A DNA stretch of 64,000 nucleotides from Actinomadura craniellae (GCF_003289645.1 NZ_QLYX01000005.1:62001-126000); one strand, 5' to 3'. Positions 44,230-54,177 are shown, counted from the stretch's first letter. Numbers and translations: made by a program. Notes: generated from the sequence alone by a model not told the origin.

Positions 44230-45074
44230 GCGACTTCGACGCCTACGAGCGGCGGCTGTGGGCCGGCCGGGCGGACGCCTACGGCCGCGGGTTCGCCCTG
44301 CTCACCGCGTACACCGCAGAGCCGCTGCTGGACGCGGTGGCGGCCGGGCCCGGCACCGCCCTGCTGGACGTGGGCACCGGGCCGGGCACGGTCGCGGTGG
44401 CGGCGTTGCGCCGGGGCGCCGCGGTGACGGCCGTCGACGCCGACCCCGGGATGGCCGGGGCCGCCGCGCGCGCCGCGCCGTCCCTGGACGTCCGGGTGGC
44501 CGCGCTGCCCCGGCTGCCCTTCCCCGACGCGGCGTTCGACGCCGTCACCGGCAACTTCGTGATCAACCATGTGGGCGACCCGCCGGCGGCGATGGCCGAA
44601 CTGCACCGGGTGCTGCGGCCGGGCGGGCGGCTGGCGCTGACCTGCTGGCGGCTGCCGCCGACCGGCGGCCTCGCCGTCACCCGCGAGGCCATCGACCGGG
44701 CCGGGGTGGCCTGGCCGGACGACGTGCCGCCCCCGGTGTTCACGCCCCACGGGGAGCCCGCGGCGTTCGCCGCCCTGCTCGCCGCGGCCGGGTTCGCCGG
44801 CCCGGCCGTCACGGAACTCGACTGGGCGCACCACACCGACCCCGAGCACTGGTGGGAGAACGTCTCGGCGGCCGGGGTGGGCGCGGCCGGCGTCGTGATC
44901 TCCCGGCAGGACCCCGCGGCCACCGGCCGGATCAGGCGCGAGTACGACCGGCTGATGGCCGCGTACGCCACGGATCCGGGCCGGGTCGCGCTGCCGATGC
45001 ACGCGCTGCTCGCCGCGGGCGGCCGATACTCGCGGGCGGACGAGGGCGGGGGACCGGTAGCCTCGGGTCTGTGA
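44226..45074 (+). CDS. Class I SAM-dependent methyltransferase
   Basis: A 282-residue protein with SAM motif [17 protein letters not shown], motif [30 protein letters not shown] and [16 protein letters not shown]. It belongs to the UbiE-like group. The substrate is unknown. The start is a TTG at 44226 overlapping the pheA stop; it gives [18 protein letters not shown], a sensible N-terminus. The stop overlaps the serS GTG, so all three genes are coupled. Confidence 0.87.
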   Translation: MSDFDAYERRLWAGRADAYGRGFALLTAYTAEPLLDAVAAGPGTALLDVGTGPGTVAVAALRRGAAVTAVDADPGMAGAAARAAPSLDVRVAALPRLPFPDAAFDAVTGNFVINHVGDPPAAMAELHRVLRPGGRLALTCWRLPPTGGLAVTREAIDRAGVAWPDDVPPPVFTPHGEPAAFAALLAAAGFAGPAVTELDWAHHTDPEHWWENVSAAGVGAAGVVISRQDPAATGRIRREYDRLMAAYATDPGRVALPMHALLAAGGRYSRADEGGGPVASGL

Positions 45075-46327
45075 TCGACCTGCGAGCTCTCCGAGAGGAC
45101 CCCGACCGGCTGCGCGCCTCCCAGCGCGCCCGCGGCGAAGACGACGCCGTCGTCGACACGCTGCTCGACCTGGAGGAGCGGCGGCGTTCCGCGCTCACCC
45201 GGTTCGAGCGGCTGCGCGCCGAGCAGAAGAGCTTCGGCAAGTCCGTGTCCAAGGCCCAGGGGGACGAGCGGCAGCAGCTGCTCGACCGGGCCAAGGAGCT
45301 GTCCCAGCAGGTCAAGGAGGCCGAGGCCGAGGCGAGCCGGATCGGCGACGAGCTCGACGCCGCGCTGCGCACCGTCCCCAACCTGGTCGAGGACGGCGTC
45401 CCGCCCGGCGGCGAGCAGGACTTCCGGGTCCTGGAGCACGTGGGCGAGCCGCCCGCCTTCGACTTCGAGCCCCGCGACCACCTGGAGCTCGGCGAGGCGC
45501 TGGGCGCCATCGACACCGAGCGCGGCGCCAAGGTGTCGGGCGCCCGGTTCTTCTACCTGACCGGGGTCGGCGCGCAGCTCCAGCTCGCCCTGCTGAACCT
45601 CGCCATGGAGCAGGCCATCGAGGCGGGCTTCACCGCGATGTACCCGCCGGTTCTGGTCAAGCCGGAGGCGATGGAGGGCACCGGCTTCCTCGGCGCGCAC
45701 GCGGCCGAGGTCTACCGGCTGCCGGCGGACGACCTGTACCTCGTCGGCACCTCCGAGGTCCCGCTCGCCGCCTACCACATGGACGAGATCATCGGTGATC
45801 TGCCGCGGCGGTACGTGGCCTGGTCGTCCTGCTTCCGCCGGGAGGCCGGGTCGTACGGCAAGGACACCCGCGGCATCATCCGGGTGCACCAGTTCGACAA
45901 GGTCGAGATGTTCTCCTACTGCGACCCCGCCGACTCCCACGAGGAGCACCTGCGGCTGCTGGAGTGGGAGAAGCAGATGCTGGCCAAGGTCGAGCTGCCG
46001 TACCGGGTGATCGACGTGGCGGCCGGCGACCTGGGCTCCAGCGCGGCGCGCAAGTACGACTGCGAGGCGTGGGTGCCGAGCCAGCAGGCGTACCGCGAGG
46101 TGACCTCGACCTCCAACTGCACCGACTTCCAGGCCCGCCGGCTGGCCGTGCGGCACCGGGACGAGGGCGGCCGGACCCGGCCGGTGGCCACGCTCAACGG
46201 CACCCTCGCCACCACCCGGTGGATCGTGGCGATCCTGGAGAACCACCAGCGGGCCGACGGCTCGGTCCGGGTGCCCAAGGCGTTGCAGCGGTTCGTGGGG
46301 CGCGAGGTGCTGGAGCCGATCCGGTAG
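45071..46327 (+). CDS. serS: Seryl-tRNA synthetase
   Basis: A 418-residue class II synthetase. It starts with [17 protein letters not shown] and a long coiled-coil tRNA-binding arm (about 30-105). The core has [33 protein letters not shown] (motif 2), [20 protein letters not shown] and [16 protein letters not shown] (motif 3 region). GTG 45071. It charges serine tRNAs, including the tRNA-Ser at 52.4 kb. Confidence 0.97.
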   Translation: MIDLRALREDPDRLRASQRARGEDDAVVDTLLDLEERRRSALTRFERLRAEQKSFGKSVSKAQGDERQQLLDRAKELSQQVKEAEAEASRIGDELDAALRTVPNLVEDGVPPGGEQDFRVLEHVGEPPAFDFEPRDHLELGEALGAIDTERGAKVSGARFFYLTGVGAQLQLALLNLAMEQAIEAGFTAMYPPVLVKPEAMEGTGFLGAHAAEVYRLPADDLYLVGTSEVPLAAYHMDEIIGDLPRRYVAWSSCFRREAGSYGKDTRGIIRVHQFDKVEMFSYCDPADSHEEHLRLLEWEKQMLAKVELPYRVIDVAAGDLGSSAARKYDCEAWVPSQQAYREVTSTSNCTDFQARRLAVRHRDEGGRTRPVATLNGTLATTRWIVAILENHQRADGSVRVPKALQRFVGREVLEPIR

Positions 46328-46374
46328 TCCCCGGGGTGGCCTGGCGATCATCGGGCGGCGATACTGGGGGCGAT

Positions 46375-47178
46375 ATGTCCACACTCATGCCGCGCGTGAT
46401 CGCCACCGACCTCGACGGCACCATCGTCCGCTCCGACGGCACGATCTCCCCCCGGACGGTCGCCGCGCTGGCCCGGGTGGAGCGCGCCGGGGCGACGCTG
46501 GTCATGGTCACCGGCCGCCCGCCCCGCTGGATGCACGACGTCGCCGCCGCCGTCGACCACCACGGGACGGCCATCTGCGCCAACGGCGCGGTGGTCTACG
46601 ACCTGCACACCGAGACCGTCGTGCAGACCCGGCTGATCGGGCCCGAGGTGCTCGCGGCGGCGGTGCAGCGGCTACGGGCCATGGAGCCGGAGTTCCGCTT
46701 CGCCGTCGAGTACGCCACCGGCTTCGTGTTCGACACCCGCTACGACCTCGGCCGGTGGGACGCCGAGGCGTACGGCGGCCGGGCGGTGGACGACGTGACC
46801 CTGGTCGGCCGCAGCGGCACCAAGCTGCTGGCCTTCCACCCCGACGGCAACCCCGACCTGCTCGCCGAGCGCGCCGAGAAGGCCGTGGGCGACCTCGTCA
46901 CGGTGACCCACTCCTCCCGGCGCGGGCTGATCGAGATGAGCGCCCACGGGGTGACCAAGGCCAGCGCGCTGGCGGAGTTCTGCACCGCGCTGGGGGTGCA
47001 CGCCACGCAGGTCGTGGCGTTCGGCGACATGCCCAACGACCTGCCGATGCTCACCTGGGCGGGCACCTCCTACGGGGTGGGCAACGCCCACCCGGACGTG
47101 CTCACCGCGGTCACCCACACCACCGGCCGTAACGACGAGGACGGCGTCGCCCAGGTCCTGGAGCGCCTGTTCCCCTGA
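46375..47178 (+). CDS. Cof-type HAD-IIB phosphatase
   Basis: A 267-residue HAD hydrolase with nucleophile motif VIATDLDGTIVRSDG, motif II VMVTGRPPRW, a type IIB cap (about 90-190), Lys in GVTKASALAEF and acidic motif VAFGDMPNDLPML. Such enzymes dephosphorylate sugar phosphates or cofactors. ATG 46375; Met6 is an alternative start. It follows serS by 47 bases and is probably in the same operon. Confidence 0.92.
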   Translation: MSTLMPRVIATDLDGTIVRSDGTISPRTVAALARVERAGATLVMVTGRPPRWMHDVAAAVDHHGTAICANGAVVYDLHTETVVQTRLIGPEVLAAAVQRLRAMEPEFRFAVEYATGFVFDTRYDLGRWDAEAYGGRAVDDVTLVGRSGTKLLAFHPDGNPDLLAERAEKAVGDLVTVTHSSRRGLIEMSAHGVTKASALAEFCTALGVHATQVVAFGDMPNDLPMLTWAGTSYGVGNAHPDVLTAVTHTTGRNDEDGVAQVLERLFP

Positions 47179-47207
47179 CCCGCCGCGGGCGGGCACCCGT
47201 GTCCGGC

Positions 47208-47732
47208 CTACAGGTAGGGGCCGGACTGGCGTGGGCCCCGGTCCTCGTCGCCGCTCTGCGGGATGATGCCGGCGGGCAGGGCCCGGCGCATCTGCTCGAG
47301 CTGGGCGCGGGCGGCCATCTGCTGGGCGAACAGCGTGGTCTGGATGCCGTGGAACAGCCCCTCCAGCCAGCCGACCAGCTGGGCCTGGGCGATCCGCAGC
47401 TCGGCCTCGCTGGGCACCGTGTCCTCGGCGAACGGCAGCGACAGCCGCTCCAGCTCCTCGATCAGCTCGGGGGCCAGGCCGTCTTCGAGTTCCTTGATGG
47501 ACGAGGAGTGGATCTCCTTCAGCCGGGCCCGGCTGGCCTCGTCGAGCGGGGCGGCCTTCACCTCGTCCAGCAGCTGCCGGATCATGCCGCCGATGCGCAT
47601 GACCTTGGCCGGCTGCTCGACCATCTCGGTGATCGGGCGCTCGTCGCCCTCACCGTCGCCGCCCATGGCGACACCGTTCGGCCCGACCACCACGACCTGA
47701 GGGTTCTGATCGTCGTTCGTAGGCAGGTTCAT
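47208..47732 (-). CDS. bpa: Bacterial proteasome activator Bpa
   Basis: A 174-residue protein matching the DUF2587/Bpa family: four-helix core (VMRIGGMIRQLLDEVKAAPL, LEDGLAPELIEELERLSLPF, AQAQLVGWLEGLFHGIQTTL) and a C-terminal tail ending GPYL. The tail corresponds to the GQYL HbYX-like motif that docks on the 20S proteasome alpha ring and opens the gate without ATP. ATG 47732 follows GGGAGG. It implies that this organism has a 20S proteasome. Confidence 0.93.
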   Translation of the reverse strand: MNLPTNDDQNPQVVVVGPNGVAMGGDGEGDERPITEMVEQPAKVMRIGGMIRQLLDEVKAAPLDEASRARLKEIHSSSIKELEDGLAPELIEELERLSLPFAEDTVPSEAELRIAQAQLVGWLEGLFHGIQTTLFAQQMAARAQLEQMRRALPAGIIPQSGDEDRGPRQSGPYL

Positions 47733-47746
47733 AGTGCCTCCCAGTC

Positions 47747-48706
47747 TCACACGGTCAACAGGATTTTGCCCACGTGAACGCTACTCTCGAGCACCCGATG
47801 CGCCTGTGCCGCCTCGGGCATGGGGATCGCCCGATCGACCACCGGGCGCACCCGCCCGGCCTCGATCAACGGCCAGACCCCGGCGCGCACGCCCGCCACG
47901 ATGCCGGCTTTCTCTTCCAACGGACGGGCCCGCAGCGAGGTTGCGTGCACCGCGGCGCGCTTGCGCAGCAGCAGGCTCAGGTCGATCTCGGCGCGGGCGC
48001 CGCCCTGCAGGCCGATCACCACCAGCCGGCCGCCGGGGGCCAGCGCCTCGATGTTGCGGGACAGGTACGCGGCGCCCAGGTGGTCGAGGATGACGTCCAC
48101 CTCGCCCGACCGCGCCACGAAGTCCTCGGTGCGGTAGTCGATCGCCAGGTCGGCGCCGAGCTCCCGGCACCGGGCCGCCTTCTCCGGGCTGCCGACGGTG
48201 CAGATCACCCGGGCGCCGCGGGCCTTGGCGAGCTGGATCGCCATGGTGCCGATCCCGCTGCCGCCGCCGTGCACGAGGAACGTCTCGCCCTCCCGCAGCC
48301 CGGCGATCATGAAGACGTTGGACCACACGGTGCAGGCGACCTCGGGCAGCGCCGCCGCCTCGACCACGTCCACCCCGCGCGGGACGGGCAGCAGCTGCCC
48401 TGCCGGCACCGCCACCCGCTCCGCGTACCCGCCGCCGGACAGCAGCGCGCACACCTCGTCGCCCACCTGCCAGCCGGTGACGTCCGGGCCGAGTTCGGCG
48501 ACGCGCCCCGACGCCTCCAGGCCGGGGTACGGCGGCGTGCCCGGCGGCGGCGGGTACAGGCCCTTGCGCTGCATGACGTCGGCCCGGTTGACCGCGCTCG
48601 CGGCGACCTCGATCACGACTTCGCCGGGCCCGGGAACGGGGTCGGGAACTTCGCTCCACTCCAGGACATCCGGGCCACCAGGCTCTTGAATTGTGATCGC
48701 GTACAT
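47747..48706 (-). CDS. NAD(P)H quinone oxidoreductase (PIG3-like)
   Basis: A 319-residue MDR-family enzyme. It begins MYAITIQEPGGPDVLEW, has SAVNRADVMQRKGLYPPPPG, characteristic of the PIG3 subgroup, and nucleotide loop VHGGGSGIGTMAIQLAKARG, followed by CRELGADLAIDY. No zinc ligands. It reduces quinones with NADPH. ATG 48706 is preferred over an upstream in-frame start. It precedes bpa on the same strand by 14 bases, so the two may share a transcript. Confidence 0.92.
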   Translation of the reverse strand: MYAITIQEPGGPDVLEWSEVPDPVPGPGEVVIEVAASAVNRADVMQRKGLYPPPPGTPPYPGLEASGRVAELGPDVTGWQVGDEVCALLSGGGYAERVAVPAGQLLPVPRGVDVVEAAALPEVACTVWSNVFMIAGLREGETFLVHGGGSGIGTMAIQLAKARGARVICTVGSPEKAARCRELGADLAIDYRTEDFVARSGEVDVILDHLGAAYLSRNIEALAPGGRLVVIGLQGGARAEIDLSLLLRKRAAVHATSLRARPLEEKAGIVAGVRAGVWPLIEAGRVRPVVDRAIPMPEAAQAHRVLESSVHVGKILLTV

Positions 48707-48839
48707 AAGCCCCACGCTACTGGGGAGTGATCTCCGCTGGTGAAAGGACATCAGGTGTCGGTTTCCCTCACCTTTGCCTTAGGCTTTTGGCGACTTGCCC
48801 ATGAACCAACAGCACATGCCGCGTTCTGAGGGGTAGCCG

Positions 48840-51188
48840 GTGGCGAAGAACGAACACGACGGGCGTTCGCTGGAGGAGCGGCTGGCCTCGCTGGACGCAT
48901 TGAGCAGCGAATCCCCGGCCCCGGCCGACCAGGCCGATGAGCAGGCATCCGAACTGCCGTCCTCCCCCTGGCTGGCCGCCCCGCTCACACCCGACGCGCC
49001 ACCGGTCTACGACCCGACCCCGCCCCCGACCGGCCCGATGGGGCTTCCGCCCGCCCCACCCCGGCAGGGCGAGCCGGGCTCCCCGCAGACCTTCGGCCGG
49101 CCCGGCTCCGGCGAGGGCGGCCCGGTCGACTTCGCCAAGCCCGCCGAGCCCGCACCCGACCGGCCGTCCGGCGGATCCGACCAGCCCGCCTCCGGGCCGA
49201 CGCCGCCCGCCCAGCCCGGCCGCGGCGAGCCCGGCCCGGCGCAACCGTTCAGCCAGCAGAGCGAACCCCGCCCCGCACAACCGTTCGGACAGCAAGGCGA
49301 GCCTGGTCCCACGCAACCGTTCGGGCACCAAGGCGAGCCCGGCCCGGCACAGCCGATCGGCCATCAGGGCGAGCCCGGTTCCGCACAGTCATTCGGACAC
49401 CAGGGCGAACCCGGTCCCGCACAACCGTTCGGGCAGCATGGTGGGCCTGCTCTCCCGCAACCGTCCGGGCACCAGGGCGAACCCGGTCCCGCGCAGCCGT
49501 TCGGACAGCAAGGCGAGCCTGGTCCGGCACAGCCGTTCGGGCACCAAGGCGGGCCCGGCCCGGCACAGCCGTTCGGGCCGTCCGTCCCCAGCCCCAGGCC
49601 GCCCGGTGAGCACGGTCCCGCCCAGCCGTTCGGGCCACCCGCGCCGACGCCGTTCGGGCAGCCGGGTCCCGCCCAGCCCGCCTTCGGCGGACCGGGCCCT
49701 GCCCAGCCGGCTCCGGGCGGACCGGTGCCAGGCCAGGGCGGGCCGCCGCCGGGGCCGCCCGGCGGGCGACAGCAGGGCCGGCCCGGAGAGGACGGTCCCA
49801 TCCAGGGGGCCGAGGGCGGGGCGCCCGGCCCGCCCTCCGGGTACACCACTCCGGCCACCGGGCCGTGGGCCCCGAGCACGTCGTGGTCTCCCCCCGCTCC
49901 GGCCGCCCCAACGCCCGGGGCCTGGTACGCCGAACCCGCTGCCCCCGGCCCGGGGCAGGCGCCCGTACCGCCCCCGTACAACCCGGCCGGCGGAGTGGCG
50001 CCTCCCCCGCCGGGCTACGGCAATCCGCCACCTGCCGGCCCGCCGCCCGCTCCGGCGCCCGCCGGCCCACCGGCCGGTCCGGAAGCCGCCGGTCAGCCGG
50101 CCGCCCCGGCACCCGCCCACCCGCCGGCCGGTCCGGAGCCCGCCGGCGCGCCGCCCGTTCCGCCGCACCGTCCCCCGGCCGAGGCCCCGCTCGCGGCGGG
50201 CCCGCCGCTGGCCCCGCTGCCGCCGACCGCCCCGCCGCCCCAACCGCCCGCCCGCCCGCAGAACGCCGACAGCCTCAGCGCCGAGACGCTGCTGCGCGGC
50301 CGGCAGCGCGCCCCCGCCAGCGGCTGGCGCCGGGCGCTGTACAAGGCCACCGGCGGGGTGGTGCACCCGGGCGAGTCCCCGGCCGAACTGCGCCGCCGCG
50401 AACTGGTCGCGCGGGCCTGCACCCCCGTGGCGGGCGGGCACCACCGGGTCGCGGTGATGTCCCTCAAGGGCGGGGTCGGCAAGACCACCACCACGGTCGG
50501 GCTGGGCGCCACGCTGGCGTCCGTCCGCGGCGACCGGGTCATCGCGGTCGACGCCAACCCCGACCGGGGCACGCTCAGCGACAAGGTGCCGCTGGAGACC
50601 GCCGCGACCGTCCGGGACCTGCTCAACGAGAAGGACCAGATCCAGCGGTACGCCGATGTGCGGGCCTTCACCTCGCAGTCGTCCTCGCGGCTGGAGGTGC
50701 TCGCCTCGGACCGCGACCCGGCGGTGTCCGAGGCGTTCAGCGCGGACGACTACTGCGCGGTCGCGGACGTCCTGGAGCACTACTACTCGATCTGCCTGAC
50801 CGACTGCGGCACCGGCCTGCTGCACTCGGCGATGTCGGGGGTGCTCAGCCTCGCCAACCAGCTCGTCCTGGTCAGCTCGGCCTCGGTGGACGGCGCCCGC
50901 TCGGCCAGCGCCACCCTCGACTGGCTGGAGGCGCACGAGCACGGCGACCTGGTCCGCAACGGGGTGGTCGTCCTGTCGATGGTGCGCCCGCGCAGCAAGA
51001 GCTCGGTGGACCTGGACCGGTTGCAGCAACACTTCGAGGGCCGCTGCCGGGCCGTGGTGCGCATCCCCTATGACCCGCACCTGGAAGAGGGCGCCGAGGT
51101 CGAACTCGACGCGCTCACCCCCGCCTGCCAGGACGCCTACCTCCAGCTCGCCGCCGAGGTCGGCGACGGCTTCGCCTGGCCCCAGTGA
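48840..51188 (+). CDS. ParA/MinD-like ATPase with long repetitive N-terminus
   Basis: A 782-residue protein. Residues 1-500 are disordered and rich in Pro, Gly and Gln, with ten 12-residue repeats of GEPGPAQPFGHQ type at about 129-248. The C-terminal 245 residues are a P-loop ATPase of the SIMIBI class: deviant Walker A SLKGGVGKTTTT (Lys543 and Lys548), VIAVDANPDRGTL, CLTDCGTG and LVLVSSASVDGARSASATLDWL. Proteins of this plan resemble EspI and other MinD-like factors of type VII secretion loci and actinomycete polarity proteins. No ESX genes are adjacent, so the role is open. GTG 48840. Confidence 0.88.
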   Translation: MAKNEHDGRSLEERLASLDALSSESPAPADQADEQASELPSSPWLAAPLTPDAPPVYDPTPPPTGPMGLPPAPPRQGEPGSPQTFGRPGSGEGGPVDFAKPAEPAPDRPSGGSDQPASGPTPPAQPGRGEPGPAQPFSQQSEPRPAQPFGQQGEPGPTQPFGHQGEPGPAQPIGHQGEPGSAQSFGHQGEPGPAQPFGQHGGPALPQPSGHQGEPGPAQPFGQQGEPGPAQPFGHQGGPGPAQPFGPSVPSPRPPGEHGPAQPFGPPAPTPFGQPGPAQPAFGGPGPAQPAPGGPVPGQGGPPPGPPGGRQQGRPGEDGPIQGAEGGAPGPPSGYTTPATGPWAPSTSWSPPAPAAPTPGAWYAEPAAPGPGQAPVPPPYNPAGGVAPPPPGYGNPPPAGPPPAPAPAGPPAGPEAAGQPAAPAPAHPPAGPEPAGAPPVPPHRPPAEAPLAAGPPLAPLPPTAPPPQPPARPQNADSLSAETLLRGRQRAPASGWRRALYKATGGVVHPGESPAELRRRELVARACTPVAGGHHRVAVMSLKGGVGKTTTTVGLGATLASVRGDRVIAVDANPDRGTLSDKVPLETAATVRDLLNEKDQIQRYADVRAFTSQSSSRLEVLASDRDPAVSEAFSADDYCAVADVLEHYYSICLTDCGTGLLHSAMSGVLSLANQLVLVSSASVDGARSASATLDWLEAHEHGDLVRNGVVVLSMVRPRSKSSVDLDRLQQHFEGRCRAVVRIPYDPHLEEGAEVELDALTPACQDAYLQLAAEVGDGFAWPQ
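49224..49583 (+). repeat. Coding minisatellite, ten 36-bp units
   Basis: Ten in-frame units encode variants of GEPGPAQPFGHQ inside the ParA/MinD-like gene. Bases vary more at third positions than residues do, which suggests selection for the repeat peptide. Such arrays change copy number by slippage. Confidence 0.9.
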
Positions 51189-51194
51189 CCGGAC

Positions 51195-51223
51195 GTGCCG
51201 TCCCCGCCGGGCGGGGACGGCAC
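51195..51223. terminator. Bidirectional terminator
   Basis: GTGCCGTCCCC and GGGGACGGCAC form a perfect 11-bp stem between the convergent ATPase and lipase genes. Confidence 0.85.
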
Positions 51224-51240
51224 GCGGACGGCTCCGGACG

Positions 51241-51909
51241 TCAGGTCCGGAAGAAGGCGGCGATGCTGCTCAGCACAGACGTGTTGCCGAGGAACCCGAG
51301 GTGGGTCTCGCAGCCCACGTTGTTGTTCGTCGCGCCGCTCAGCCGGGTGCTGGTGTAGGGGATGATGATGCCGTCGCAGGCGGAGTACCAGGTGCCGTAC
51401 TTGGTGCTGCCCGGGGTCTCGTCACCGAAGGTGATCTGGCTGATGAAGCTGGAGCCCGGGTACATCTGCTGGCAGGTGATGTAGATGATGCAGCCCGCCG
51501 CGTAGGTGGTGCCGTGGTTGGCGCCGGCGATCGAGGCCAGGTGGTCGACGTTGGGGTTGCCGTTCAGCACCTTGAGGTAGTACTGGCTGACCAGACCGCC
51601 CATCGAGTGGTTGACGATGTCGACCTTGGACGCGCCGGTGCGCGACTTGACCTGGCTGACGTAACTGGCCAGACCCTGCGCGTTGGAGACGTTGCTGCCG
51701 TAGGAGTTGTAGTTGTAGGTGAACAGCTGGTTGCTCGGGTAGCCGGCCGCGCGGAACACCGACATCGCGGTGTTCCAGTTGGACGCGCCGCCGCCGAACC
51801 CGTGCACGAAGATCACGGGCGTTCCGGGTGCGGCGCTGGCACTGGGCGCCGGCCCGAACACGAGCAGTGCGGTGACCAGGGCCGTGAGCATGCCGAGAAT
51901 TCGGCGCAT
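51241..51909 (-). CDS. Secreted triacylglycerol lipase (LipA/EstA type)
   Basis: A 222-residue alpha/beta hydrolase with a Sec signal (LGMLTALVTALLVFGPAPSASA, cleavage about 27). Oxyanion segment FVHGFGGGASNW, nucleophile Ser102 in VNHSMGGLVSQYY, an acid in DGIIIPYTSTRL and His in VGCETHLGFLGN complete the triad. Cys in CIIYITCQQ and SACDG can form disulphides. It belongs to the small lipase family also found in Bacillus (LipA) and Streptomyces. It acts outside the cell on ester lipids. ATG 51909 follows AAGGAGGG. Confidence 0.93.
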   Translation of the reverse strand: MRRILGMLTALVTALLVFGPAPSASAAPGTPVIFVHGFGGGASNWNTAMSVFRAAGYPSNQLFTYNYNSYGSNVSNAQGLASYVSQVKSRTGASKVDIVNHSMGGLVSQYYLKVLNGNPNVDHLASIAGANHGTTYAAGCIIYITCQQMYPGSSFISQITFGDETPGSTKYGTWYSACDGIIIPYTSTRLSGATNNNVGCETHLGFLGNTSVLSSIAAFFRT

Positions 51910-52420
51910 GGCGGGAACCCTCCTTCGGGGGTGGGAGGTCGGGTCCCTGCAGATTCATTCAATCTTCAACCTCATGCATCGGCGGAATCACCGGCTCCAT
52001 GGGGCCTGTCACAACTGCCCAGAGTGAGCACGTTCCAGTAGGCAACGCATCACAGAAAGCAAAGTGACAATCTGTCACCCCCGTTGACCTGAGAGGAGTT
52101 CCGCACCGCCCGCCCGGACGACGGCAATGATGCTCACCATGCGTAGCGAACGCCCCACCACACACCCCTGACGTGGAAGGATCCTGACCGCCCCGCCTGG
52201 GCACGGTCCCACCCCTCGGCGCCCTGGAGCCCGGAAACCACCGATCCGGCCCACGTCCCCTCGGCCGCAGGAACCGCCCACCCGAAATTCCGGTGGCTCC
52301 GGTGCCTGGTGGGCATGAGAAACTAGGCCCGGCGGAGGGGCCCTCCCGGCCTCCACCGCCACGGCCGGTCACGGCCCGGAGCGGCGCACCTCTACCGTCC
52401 GGGCGACGAGACCGCAGCCA
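51910..52420. other. 510-bp gap between lipase and tRNA-Ser
   Basis: Contains the lipase promoter near 51930-51990. The remainder is open in several frames, but none has a ribosome binding site or recognisable protein. Nothing else seen. Confidence 0.4.
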
Positions 52421-52510
52421 GGAGGGCTCGCATAGTGGACGAGTGCGACGGTCTTGAAAACCGTTGAGTCGGTAGCCCCGGCTCCGTGGGTTCGAATCCC
52501 ACGCCCTCCG
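52421..52510 (+). tRNA. tRNA-Ser(TGA)
   Basis: A 90-nt class II tRNA: acceptor GGAGGGC/GCCCTCC, anticodon stem ACGGT with loop CTTGAAA (anticodon TGA, reading UCA), a long variable arm (GAGTCGGTAGCCCCGGCTC) and T arm CGTGGGTTCGAATCCCACG. Discriminator G; CCA not encoded. An accessory segment begins downstream, a common arrangement at tRNA genes. Confidence 0.96.
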
Positions 52511-52691
52511 CCCACCAGCATCTCCCCAGGTCAGGGGCGCGGTTTCGGCACTGATCCATGATCGGTGTGCAGTGGTCATGGAGTCCGCGCCGCCAGGGTC
52601 ACCGCATCAGATCGGTCGGATGAACCCGGACCAGAGGGCTATGCCGCCTTCTGTGCTCCCGCGCTTCCGGCGCGGCCAGGGCGACTCCGGG

Positions 52692-52761
52692 GAAGCAGGA
52701 AGACGTTCTCTTGATTCCAGGCAAGCTGGGGGTCCTGCGCCTACCGTGGGAATCGTTGAGG
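52692..52761 (+). repeat. 70-bp upstream repeat, copy 1
   Basis: About 80% identical to 55595-55664 in the same orientation. Starts GAAGCAGGAAG and ends ATCGTTGAGG. It lies 23 bases upstream of the XRE regulator gene and probably holds its promoter and operator. The end sits in a hairpin CCGTGGGAA...TTCCACGG. Confidence 0.7.
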
Positions 52762-52783
52762 CTTCCACGGATGGAGGCGGGTC

Positions 52784-53971
52784 ATGCCCGAAAGCACATC
52801 CATCGGCGCCCGGCTGAAGCGGCTACGGCGTGCGCAGTCCCTTACCCAGGAGCAGCTTGCCGAGGCCGCCGGGGTGTCGGTCGACCTAGTGGCGAAGCTG
52901 GAGCAGGGGCGGAGGGAAACCGCTCGGATCACATCACTGATCGCGCTGGCGAACGCGCTGGATGTCGAGTTGTCCGAACTCGTGGGCAAGCGGCCCCGTC
53001 TCGGCACCGGCGAGGACGGACGTTTCCTGGCCGTGCGCGACGTCCTCCTATCACCCGATGCGCTGCCCGGGCTCGACCCGCTCGACAACGGAGAACCGCC
53101 CGCACTCGACGCCATTGAGCAAGCGATCGGGGCTGCGTGGGGCGACTACTGGGCGGGGCGGCTGACCCGGCTGGCCGCAACAGTGCCCGGGTTGATCGGT
53201 GAGTCCCGGCTGGCGATCGGAGCGTACGGGACGGCTGCGGCCGGGGTGCTGGCCCAGTCCTACCAGCTGGCCGCTTGCCTGCTGGTGCACCTCGGTAAGG
53301 ACGACCTCGCGGTGATCGGCGCTGAGCGAGCCGTCGCGGCAGCGGCGGCCGGGGACGACGAACTGCGGTGGGTCACCCTGCACGGCACCTATGCGTGGTG
53401 TTTGCTGCACCAGGGGCGGACCGAGGCGGCCGAGCGGCACGCCGTGCGGGTGGCCGAGCGGACCGAACCGGTGATCAGTAAAGCGGCGCCACCGCATCTG
53501 ACGGTGTGGGGCGGGCTGCTGCTAACCGCGATGGCCGCGGCGGCGGCCGGCGGACGCTCGGGCCCGGCAGGTGACTACATCGGGTTGGCCCGGTCGGCGG
53601 CGGGCCGGTTCGACCACGACCGGCTCGACTACCAGGTGACGTTCGGCCCCACGCAGGTGGCGGTCCAGGCCACCCATGCGGGCGCCGTCTTGCGCGAGCC
53701 CGCACGGGCGCTGAAGGCCGCCAGGCAGGTGCGCCGTGACGACCTCCCGCCGGTCGCGTACGGCCGACACCTGGTCGACGTCGCCCAAGCGCACCTCGAT
53801 GCACGCCACCACAGGACTGCCGAAACGACACTTCTGGAGGCCGAGGCGATCTCCACTGAGTGGTTCCGTCACCAGGGACCGGCCCGCGCCATGATCGCCG
53901 AACTCGTGCGCGAGACCACTCGTCTATCCGCTCCACTGCGGCGTCTCGCTCGGGCCGTCGAAGCCAACTAG
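52784..53971 (+). CDS. XRE-family regulator with TPR-like domain
   Basis: A 395-residue protein. The N-terminal helix-turn-helix (about 8-65) has LKRLRRAQSLTQEQLAEAAG and VAKLEQGRRETARITSLIAL. Residues 90-390 are all-helical, with repeats such as WVTLHGTYAWCLLHQGRTEA and VAQAHLDARHHRTAETTLLE, resembling TPR sensor domains. Such proteins in actinomycetes regulate neighbouring islands or respond to peptides. ATG 52784 follows ATGGAGGCGGG. Its upstream 70 bp recur ahead of the hypothetical gene at 55755, which may be co-regulated. Confidence 0.92.
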   Translation: MPESTSIGARLKRLRRAQSLTQEQLAEAAGVSVDLVAKLEQGRRETARITSLIALANALDVELSELVGKRPRLGTGEDGRFLAVRDVLLSPDALPGLDPLDNGEPPALDAIEQAIGAAWGDYWAGRLTRLAATVPGLIGESRLAIGAYGTAAAGVLAQSYQLAACLLVHLGKDDLAVIGAERAVAAAAAGDDELRWVTLHGTYAWCLLHQGRTEAAERHAVRVAERTEPVISKAAPPHLTVWGGLLLTAMAAAAAGGRSGPAGDYIGLARSAAGRFDHDRLDYQVTFGPTQVAVQATHAGAVLREPARALKAARQVRRDDLPPVAYGRHLVDVAQAHLDARHHRTAETTLLEAEAISTEWFRHQGPARAMIAELVRETTRLSAPLRRLARAVEAN

Positions 53972-54080
53972 GACACCACGTCCGAGTACGTCCGGATACG
54001 GCCATGACCATCCGGACGGACCATCCCTGGTCGTCTGTGACAGGCGCGGTTTAACTGACCGTGAGCACTGAAACACAGGC

Positions 54081-54120
54081 GGCCCCGGGCCGGTGCGGCA
54101 ACACCGGTGGTTCCGGGGCC
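54081..54120 (+). terminator. Terminator after XRE gene
   Basis: GGCCCCGG and CCGGGGCC enclose an inner CCGGTG/CACCGG stem. About 110 bases after the regulator stop; no T run. Confidence 0.6.
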
Positions 54121-54177
54121 TGACCAGGAAACGAGGTCCTGGCTGATGAGCAAGGTATCCGAGATCGGCGGTCGGTC

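Noticed and set aside
49224-49583. CRISPR-like or non-coding direct repeats
   Set aside because: They are in-frame 36-bp codon repeats inside a long coding sequence with clear protein periodicity.
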